Origin: UBA1926 sp002337215
GTDB lineage: Bacteria; Planctomycetota; Phycisphaerae; Phycisphaerales; UBA1924
Direction of reading: 5' to 3'
DNA: 29,397 nt
Assembly (NCBI GenBank): GCA_963973795.1
Contig: CAXBAF010000037.1
Span: 1-29,397, forward strand
Under the pieces are notes generated by a model, which did not search any database, was not told the origin of the DNA, and saw only the letters and a list, made by a program, of their open reading frames with translations. Shown here in pieces: positions 24,702 through 29,397 of the stretch (within the stretch, counting starts at the first letter, position 1; each line of letters begins with the position of its first letter). A program made the position numbers and the translations under genes.

Positions 24702-25601
24702 TTACCCCGCCAACTCCCGCCACCGCGCGATCATCTTCCGCGCCACCTCGCCCGGCTTGCCGTCCTTGATCGTCGCTCCTTCGAGCCTCGTCACCGGCAG
24801 CACGCCCCAGCTCGAGTTCGTCAGCATCAACTCGTCCGCGTCGAGCAGGTCATCGACCGTCATCATCTGCCGGCTGACCTCGAGCCCCATCTCCTCGGCC
24901 CATCCCAGCACGCTCGCCCGCGTCACGCCCGGGAGCACCGGGCTGGGCACGCCCCCCTGCTTCTCCTCGCCGCGCGCGATGGGCGTCATCACGACCTCGC
25001 CGTGCACGGCGAGGATGTTGCTGACGCACCCGCCGCAGACGTGGTTGGAGACCTGGAGCACGATCGCCTCGCCCGCGCCCTTCGCGGCGGCGAGTTGGAG
25101 CTCACGGAGCCTCCACCAGTAGTCGAGGCTCTTGTGTCCCGCGGTGGGTTCGAACGGGTTGGCGCGGGCATCGCTGATCGTCGCGAGCACACCGTTGTCG
25201 AACATCTCATCGGGGTAGGCCGTCGCGGGCTGCGCGACACAGAGGATCGTCGGGCGGATGTTGGACTCGCCCTTGGATTCGAGCAGATTCAGATCGCCCC
25301 CGGTGATGGTCAGCCGGATGCGCGCGCGGTCGTACCCCGATTTCTCGAACGTCTGCCGCGCGGCCTCGGCGAGCCCGACCGATTTCAGGTCCTCGCTGAG
25401 CCGGAGCGTGCGGGCGGAGTCGATCAGGCGATCGATGTGGGCATCGAGCCCGATGATGTCGGCGTCGCTGGCGGTGCGGACCGCGAGCATGGTCTCGAAG
25501 AGCCCCACGCCGTGCTGGAACCCCGCGTCGAAGGCGGAGACCCGGGCATCGTTCCGCGCGATGAATTCGCCGTTGAGGAAGACAGTCTGTTCGGTGGACA
25601 T
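24702..25601 (-). CDS. PLP-dependent class IV aminotransferase
   Basis: A 299-aa protein of the fold shared by branched-chain and D-amino-acid aminotransferases and aminodeoxychorismate lyase. ATG 25601 opens the fold (STEQTVFLNGEFIARNDARVSAFDAGFQHGVGLFET). The longer frame reads into a repeat and is rejected. Arg61-region 'DAHIDRLIDSARTL', the PLP-lysine segment AGHKSLDYWWR (Lys157) and the C-terminal 'ADELMLTNSSWGVLPVTRLEG' are as expected. The position that normally carries the Glu contacting the PLP ring nitrogen (in an EGCVSN-type motif) reads VCGGCVSN (188-195), with Gly190 instead. No ribosome site precedes the ATG (the preceding bases are a C run). Substrate cannot be assigned. The gene is flanked by near-identical direct repeats. 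Confidence 0.9.
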   Translation of the reverse strand: MSTEQTVFLNGEFIARNDARVSAFDAGFQHGVGLFETMLAVRTASDADIIGLDAHIDRLIDSARTLRLSEDLKSVGLAEAARQTFEKSGYDRARIRLTITGGDLNLLESKGESNIRPTILCVAQPATAYPDEMFDNGVLATISDARANPFEPTAGHKSLDYWWRLRELQLAAAKGAGEAIVLQVSNHVCGGCVSNILAVHGEVVMTPIARGEEKQGGVPSPVLPGVTRASVLGWAEEMGLEVSRQMMTVDDLLDADELMLTNSSWGVLPVTRLEGATIKDGKPGEVARKMIARWRELAG

Positions 25602-25643
25602 GGGGGGAGGGTACGCCTGTTGGACCGATCGGCTGTCGGCCCG

Positions 25644-25728
25644 GGGTGCCAAGGAGACGGCGCAGCCTTCTCCATGACGGGGCGAGAGACACTTGGAGAA
25701 ACCGCTCCGCGGTGTCTCCAAGGCACCC
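25644..25728. repeat. Paired-hairpin element E6 (copy of E4)
   Basis: GGGTGCC (25644-25650) and GGCACCC (25722-25728) bound an 85-bp copy of E4. Inner GGAGAC (25653-25658) and GTCTCC (25714-25719) are conserved. Differences from E4 fall mostly in unpaired spacer positions. It lies immediately upstream of the aminotransferase start, so the repeat overlaps that gene's probable promoter region. Confidence 0.8.
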
Positions 25729-25745
25729 GATCGCGCGACCTCTGT

Positions 25746-25815
25746 GTGCCACGGCCGTGCCGGCCGTGTCTCTGATCGTTCCCGAGTTCCGGCACGGCCG
25801 AGACGGCCGTGGCAC
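25746..25815. repeat. Paired-hairpin element E7 (CACGGCCG class)
   Basis: Perfect 8-bp hairpins CACGGCCG/CGGCCGTG at 25750-25768 (loop TGC) and 25793-25811 (loop AGA) flank a 24-nt spacer unrelated to that of E5. Ends are GTGCCAC (25746-25752) and GTGGCAC (25809-25815). Confidence 0.85.
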
Positions 25816-25846
25816 ACTGAAGCGTTCGACCGGAGAACGAGCGCAC

Positions 25847-25885
25847 AAAAAGGGCCGGGCTGCTCCTTTTCAGGAGCGCCCGGCC
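25847..25885 (-). terminator. Strong minus-strand intrinsic terminator
   Basis: Read on the minus strand, GGCCGGGC pairs with GCCCGGCC (25885-25878 with 25860-25853), continues as GCTCC/GGAGC after one bulged base, closes a 6-nt loop, and is followed by TTTTT (25851-25847). It ends a minus-strand transcript coming from the gene-poor region to the right. Confidence 0.8.
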
Positions 25886-26690
25886 AGCGTGGGGAAAGAA
25901 GGGCTCATAAGCCACCGGCCGGGGAGGGCGACCGACGCCATGCCGCACATCACGGCGTCTGGTCAAGCGCCTCCCTCGGCGCGGGGCATTGAAAGGCAAA
26001 CCGCACGGAGAACACGCGGTTTGCCTCCGCCACGCGCGGACGGCCACGCGGCGGGCGCTCTCTCCTCCCGAATCGTCCGAGGCACGCCGGAGCGCCGGAG
26101 CATGCCTCGTTGCCCGGGATCCGTGCGAGACCACGCGGATCCGGGGAACACGCACACCATGCCACAGCACAGCGTGCGCGTCTCTTCGTCTGGTGGATCG
26201 TGAACCCGCCTTTCAGCGACGGCGCCGCACGACCCGCAAAGACCCTCAACCTGTGTTCCGCGGGGGTCCGAGAATCGGTCCCGCGTTCTCTCATCGAGCC
26301 GACGACCGCTGAGAACCGCGGCCTTCGGTGTGTCTCTCTCCGATCCAGCGGAACGGAAGAATCCCGAACGGACCCACGCGCAACGCGTGGGCCACTCCTA
26401 AGAGCGCGAACCCGTTCCGAGCGGAAAACCGCTCCTCACGAATCCACAACCGTCTCCGGGAAGTCCTACCCACCCGTTGTCGGTTTGCTCGCCACACGAT
26501 CGGAAAAGCCCGAGAACACACGAAGATGATCACTTGCTTTCCGGCCGGCCCAGGTGGGTCGAACGACCCGAATCATGCCTGAGCAACACCCGATACGCGG
26601 CCACGAAAACCCCGGTTCCGCGACCCAGACGACTTCCTGAATTTCGAGCGAAATCCGCCCCGCTGCTGTGATACACCCGCCTGGGCACGA
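25853..26690 (-). ncRNA. Candidate structured RNA or long 3' UTR, no known family
   Basis: No frame in 25886-26690 on either strand has credible protein character (mixed Arg/Pro-rich frames, no leader or motif). The stretch holds several strong stems: GACC-GACGCC with GGCGTC-T-GGTC (25930-25964), a perfect 10-bp GGCAAACCGC/GCGGTTTGCC (25995-26025), CCC-G-GGATCCG/CGGATCCGGG (26113-26145), CGCGGG..CCGA/TCGG..CCCGCG (26259-26285), CCCACGCG/CGCGTGGG (26373-26391) and GAGCGG-AAAA-CCGCTC (26419-26434). A strong terminator on the minus strand lies at its left end, which suggests transcription leftwards. It could equally be the 3' UTR of the endonuclease-fold gene. I found no RNase P, tmRNA or SRP RNA signature. 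Boundaries are guesses. Confidence 0.3.
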
Positions 26691-26696
26691 CCCCGA

Positions 26697-27785
26697 TCAG
26701 CCGGGGCGGGCGAACCGCGCGAGAATCGGGCGATGGTCCGAACCGGTCGGCCCGAGGACCCGGCTCTCGATGCAGCGGAGGTCCCCCGTGAACGCGGCCT
26801 GATCGAGACGGATCCCGGGGATGAATCGGAGCGCCGCGTGATGGCTGGGCCACGTCGAGCCCCGCCCCCCACCCGCCGCGCGGTGCGCCTCCGCAAGACC
26901 CGCGTCGCGGAGCGAAGTCATCCGCGTCGTCCAGAGCGGTGCATTGAAATCACCCGCGAGCACCATCGATGTTCCGGGCCGGGCTTCGATCCAATCCGCG
27001 AGCCTCGCGGTCATCCTCGGCCCTGCGACGAGCTGCCCCAGGCTGTTGGGCGCGGGGAGATGAATCCCAACGAGCGTGACAGGCCCGCCCTCGAATTCGA
27101 TCACGCCCACGGGCTGGTCGATCGGCCATGCCTCCTCGCCGGGGATCGGGTCGGGGGTCTCGATGAACGGCATCCTGCTGAGCGCCATCCCCCCCCACCG
27201 GTGCGTGTTGGGCCAGACGATGTGCGGGTAGTCGTCACCGAACCGCTCGAGGATCTCGCGAGCCTGCTCACCGACGACCTCCTGGAGCATGATCGCGTCG
27301 GGCCGTTCACGATCGACAACCGACTCGAACGCCTCGAGGGACGCGGATGAGAACAGGAGGTTGTGCGAGAGGATGGTGAGCGTCGGCGTGCCATCATCGA
27401 TCGCCACCGCGCGGGGAGGTAAAACGCACGCGACCAGACCCGGGCCCGCGTGCACCCCGCCGAGCACGGCGAGAAAGACGGCGGACCTCCAGCGACGGCA
27501 CACCACGGCACCCAACGCGAGGGCACCCAACGCGAGCCCGCCGTGGAACGCGAAGACCTCACACAGCAGCACGCCAAACCCCGCGATCGCGCGGACGCGG
27601 GAATCGCTCGAGGGATCAACCGCCCAGAAGAACGGGATCGCGAGCGCTAGCAGGCCCGCGGAGACAGCCAACCGGAGCCCGGCGTCGATCAGCCGCGACG
27701 CGATCGGGACGCGGCCCGGTTCCGCACGCTCCTCTTGATCCTGTTCCACGCGACGCACCCCCGGCCTGAGGCCGGGGGTACGCAT
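26697..27785 (-). CDS. Endonuclease/exonuclease/phosphatase-fold membrane protein
   Basis: A 362-aa protein. ATG 27785 follows GGAG by 6 nt; GTG 27824 (13 residues longer) and GTG 27749 (12 shorter) are alternatives. Three hydrophobic helices (about 36-55, 67-95 and 102-122) anchor it, and the C-terminal EEP domain (135-360) is probably outside the cytoplasm. EEP active-site motifs are present: ILSHNLLF with Asn142, LQEV with Glu169, GIHLPAP with His242, LAGDFNAP with Asp279 and Asn281, RLDQ with Asp328, and GSDHRPI with Asp350 and His351. These residues bind Mg2+ and cleave phosphodiester or phosphomonoester bonds; the substrate (DNA, RNA, lipid or inositol phosphate) cannot be told. The N-terminal codons overlap a perfect 10-bp inverted repeat. 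It lies 88 bp downstream of clpB on the same strand. Confidence 0.88.
   Translation of the reverse strand: MRTPGLRPGVRRVEQDQEERAEPGRVPIASRLIDAGLRLAVSAGLLALAIPFFWAVDPSSDSRVRAIAGFGVLLCEVFAFHGGLALGALALGAVVCRRWRSAVFLAVLGGVHAGPGLVACVLPPRAVAIDDGTPTLTILSHNLLFSSASLEAFESVVDRERPDAIMLQEVVGEQAREILERFGDDYPHIVWPNTHRWGGMALSRMPFIETPDPIPGEEAWPIDQPVGVIEFEGGPVTLVGIHLPAPNSLGQLVAGPRMTARLADWIEARPGTSMVLAGDFNAPLWTTRMTSLRDAGLAEAHRAAGGGRGSTWPSHHAALRFIPGIRLDQAAFTGDLRCIESRVLGPTGSDHRPILARFARPG
27757..27779. repeat. Perfect 10-bp hairpin in the 5' coding end
   Basis: ACCCCCGGCC (27757-27766) and GGCCGGGGGT (27770-27779) enclose a TGA loop. The hairpin lies just inside the chosen start of the endonuclease-fold gene and encodes the residues TPGLRPGV. 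It has no T tract. It may be a dispersed repeat in coding sequence, or it may show that translation starts further downstream. Confidence 0.7.
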
Positions 27786-27873
27786 CCGGGGCTCCGCGGG
27801 TTCTGCCCGATCCGTGACGATCACAGCCGTTTATCGACCGGGCACCCTGCCGACTTGGTCGAGAGCACGCGGT

Positions 27874-29397
27874 TTACGCCCCCGCCGATTCGAAGACGAA
27901 GCTCTTGCCCTGTGCGTCGACGCGGATCGTGTCACCCGCCCCGAACTCGCCGGCGAGGATCTTGCTCGCGAGCGGGTTCTCGAGCCTCTGCTGGATCGTC
28001 CGCTTCAGGGGCCTCGCGCCGTACGCGGGGTCGTACCCCTCGTCGGCGAGCAGGGTCTTCGCCGCCTCGGTGAGCTCGAAGCCGATCTCGCGCTCGTGGA
28101 GCCGATCGCGCAGTCGCTCGGTGAGAATCTCGACGATCGCCCCCAACTGCTCGCGCTTGAGCTGGTGGAAGACGACGACCTCGTCGATCCGGTTGAGCAA
28201 CTCGGGTCGGAAAAACGCGCCGCGCGTCCCGATGTCCATCGTCGCGCGGACCTCGCCCGTCTCCGGGTCGATAGTCGGCTTGCCGCTGACATCCGCGCCG
28301 GCACCGCGCCGGATGAGATCCCGCACCGCGGCCTCGACCTCCCAGTCCTCGGCGCCCTCCTGGGTCATCTGCTGGATGCGCTCGGAGCCCAGGTTGCTGG
28401 TCATCACGACGATCGTGTTCTTGAAATCGATCGTGCGCCCCTGGCCATCCGTCAGGCGGCCGTCGTCGAGGAGCTGCAGCAGAATGTTGAACACGTCGGG
28501 GTGCGCCTTCTCCACCTCGTCCAACAGCAGGACGGAGTAGGGACGCCTGCGGATGGCTTCGGTGAGCGCCCCGCCCTCGTCGTACCCCACGTAGCCGGGA
28601 GGCGCGCCGACGAGCCGGCTCACCGCGTGCTTCTCCATGTACTCGCTCATATCGACACGCACGACCGCGTCCTCGGTGTCGAACAAGAACTCGGCGAGGG
28701 CCTTGCACGTCTCCGTCTTGCCGACACCCGTCGGCCCGAGGAAGAGGAACGAGCCGATGGGACGATCAGGATCGCCCAGCCCCGCCCTAGAGCGGCGCAC
28801 CGCGTCGGACACCGCCCGCAACGCGTCGTCCTGGCCGATCACCCGCTCGCGCAGGTGCGTCTCCATGTTCTGGAGCTTCTCGCGCTCGGTCTCGACCAAT
28901 CGCGAGACGGGGATGCCCGTCCAGCGGGCGACGATCGCCGCGATCTGCTCGGCGTCAACCTCTTCCTTCACGAGCGTCTCGCCGCCCGCCTTGCGCTCAT
29001 CGAGGATCCGCTCGGCGGTTGTGATCTTCGCTTCGATGTCGCGGATATCGCCGTACTGGATCTTCGCCGCCGCTTCGAGATCGCCCCGACGCTGCGCCTG
29101 ATCAAGTTCCGTCCGCTTTGCGTCGAGTTCGTTCTTGAGGGCCTGGACCTCGTCGAGCTCGGCCTTCTCGGCCTCCCACCGCGCGGTGAGCGCACGGTTC
29201 GATTCCTGGAGTTCCTCGAGCTCGCGCTCGATCCGCGACGTCTCCTTCTTGGACGCGTCGTCGCTGCCGCCATGATCGCCCATGCGGAGCGCCTCGCGCT
29301 CCATCTCGAGCTGCATGATCCGCCGACGCAGCTCGTCGAGCTCCGTGGGCATCGAATCGTTCTCGATGCGGAGTTTCGACGCAGCCTCGTCGATCAG
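27874..29397 (-). CDS. clpB: ClpB disaggregase, C-terminal 507 residues (runs off right edge)
   Basis: ClpB rescues aggregated proteins with DnaK in the cytoplasm. The fragment begins in the sequence LIDEAASKLRIENDS, which marks the end of NBD1, so the N-domain and most of NBD1 are outside. The long coiled-coil middle domain spans about 16-150 (Glu/Arg/Leu heptads) and distinguishes ClpB from ClpC. NBD2 has Walker A GPTGVGKT (221-228), 'SEYMEKHAVSRLVGAPPGYVGYDEGG' and Walker B VLLLDE (about 289-294), and ends with 'YDPAYGARPLKRTIQQRLENPLASKIL'. Between the sensor segment (MTSNLGSERI) and FFRPELLNRIDEVVVF there is an extra stretch of about 30 residues (DNA 28219-28311), rich in Gly/Asp/Thr, compared with E. 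coli ClpB. No ClpP-binding loop is present. Confidence 0.96.
   Translation of the reverse strand: MIDEAASKLRIENDSMPTELDELRRRIMQLEMEREALRMGDHGGSDDASKKETSRIERELEELQESNRALTARWEAEKAELDEVQALKNELDAKRTELDQAQRRGDLEAAAKIQYGDIRDIEAKITTAERILDERKAGGETLVKEEVDAEQIAAIVARWTGIPVSRLVETEREKLQNMETHLRERVIGQDDALRAVSDAVRRSRAGLGDPDRPIGSFLFLGPTGVGKTETCKALAEFLFDTEDAVVRVDMSEYMEKHAVSRLVGAPPGYVGYDEGGALTEAIRRRPYSVLLLDEVEKAHPDVFNILLQLLDDGRLTDGQGRTIDFKNTIVVMTSNLGSERIQQMTQEGAEDWEVEAAVRDLIRRGAGADVSGKPTIDPETGEVRATMDIGTRGAFFRPELLNRIDEVVVFHQLKREQLGAIVEILTERLRDRLHEREIGFELTEAAKTLLADEGYDPAYGARPLKRTIQQRLENPLASKILAGEFGAGDTIRVDAQGKSFVFESAGA

Noticed and set aside
24357..25815. CRISPR-like array in the repeat cluster
   Set aside because: Repeats are paired hairpins of differing sequence with irregular spacing and a protein gene between them; there is no regular repeat-spacer pattern and no cas gene.
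24357..25850. Short frames through the repeats giving peptides such as CHGRLGRAG or CATAVSAVP
   Set aside because: The peptides are just translations of the CACGGCCG hairpins and recur wherever the repeat occurs; no start site or conserved protein feature is seen.
25886..26210. Possible RNase P RNA, from GGGGAAAGAAGGGCTC on the plus strand and GGCTTATGAGCC on the minus strand
   Set aside because: The conserved GAGGAAAGTCC block, the ACAGAAA region and the GGTAAGAG region of bacterial RNase P RNA are absent on both strands.
26291..26533. An 80-codon frame on the minus strand starting at GTG
   Set aside because: It has a poor ribosome site and an Arg-rich, motif-free product, and it covers two perfect hairpins; non-coding structure explains it better, although a small protein cannot be fully excluded.
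25886..26690. tmRNA or SRP RNA in the gene-poor stretch
   Set aside because: There is no tRNA-like TPsiC arm (GGTTCGA.TCC) with a CCA end, no tag frame, and no GGTCCGGAAGGAAGCAGCC-type core on either strand.

Overview
The window looks like a chromosomal segment of a high-GC planctomycete, most likely class Phycisphaerae. The evidence is indirect but consistent. There are exported proteins with PEP-CTERM-like tails (VPAPAG or VPGPGA, a hydrophobic stretch, then an Arg run), an FG-GAP/ASPIC-UnbV protein ending in a dockerin-like EF-hand pair, and a secreted protein ending in two EP(F/Y)xVLDLADLQ repeats and Gly-Cys-Pro. There is also a membrane protein with the CxxCGYEL...CPECG ribbon that I associate with planctomycetes. 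No rRNA, tRNA, CRISPR array, integrase or transposase was seen.

Layout. Bases 1-238 hold the end of a sulfotransferase-like gene. Bases 496-4583 (+) hold three consecutive exported proteins with three different C-terminal module types, separated by terminators and structured leaders. A bidirectional terminator separates them from clpC (4677-7205, -). Further right on the minus strand lie a 385-aa lipoprotein and holA (DNA polymerase III delta). Divergent from holA is an FHA-GAF-histidine kinase gene (10006-11778, +). It overlaps tail to tail with a zinc-ribbon membrane protein, which heads a minus-strand run with gmk, pyrB and a second lipoprotein (11765-15029). Divergent from that run are ubiX and ppc (15249-18840, +). 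dnaE (18951-23069, -) follows, then a PEP-CTERM-like protein and a small membrane protein (+), a class IV aminotransferase (-), about 1.1 kb without a credible gene, an endonuclease/exonuclease/phosphatase-fold membrane protein (-), and the C-terminal half of clpB running off the right edge (-).

Functional themes. Replication (dnaE, holA), nucleotide synthesis (pyrB, gmk), anaplerosis (ppc), prenyl-flavin formation (ubiX), protein quality control (clpC, clpB), signalling and export are mixed, as in ordinary core chromosome. Short gaps suggest pyrB-gmk co-transcription.

The most unusual content is non-coding. Seven short elements, each made of two imperfect or perfect hairpins around a 20-35 nt spacer and bounded by GTGCC(AC)/(GT)GGCAC ends, occur between genes. 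The stems fall into four unrelated sequence classes with the same ends. One element shows compensatory base-pair changes between its two arms. A pair of linked elements is duplicated (116/125 identical by hand count) on both sides of the aminotransferase gene. To their right, a gene-poor, hairpin-rich stretch ends in a strong minus-strand intrinsic terminator and may encode a structured RNA. All counts and alignments here were made by eye.
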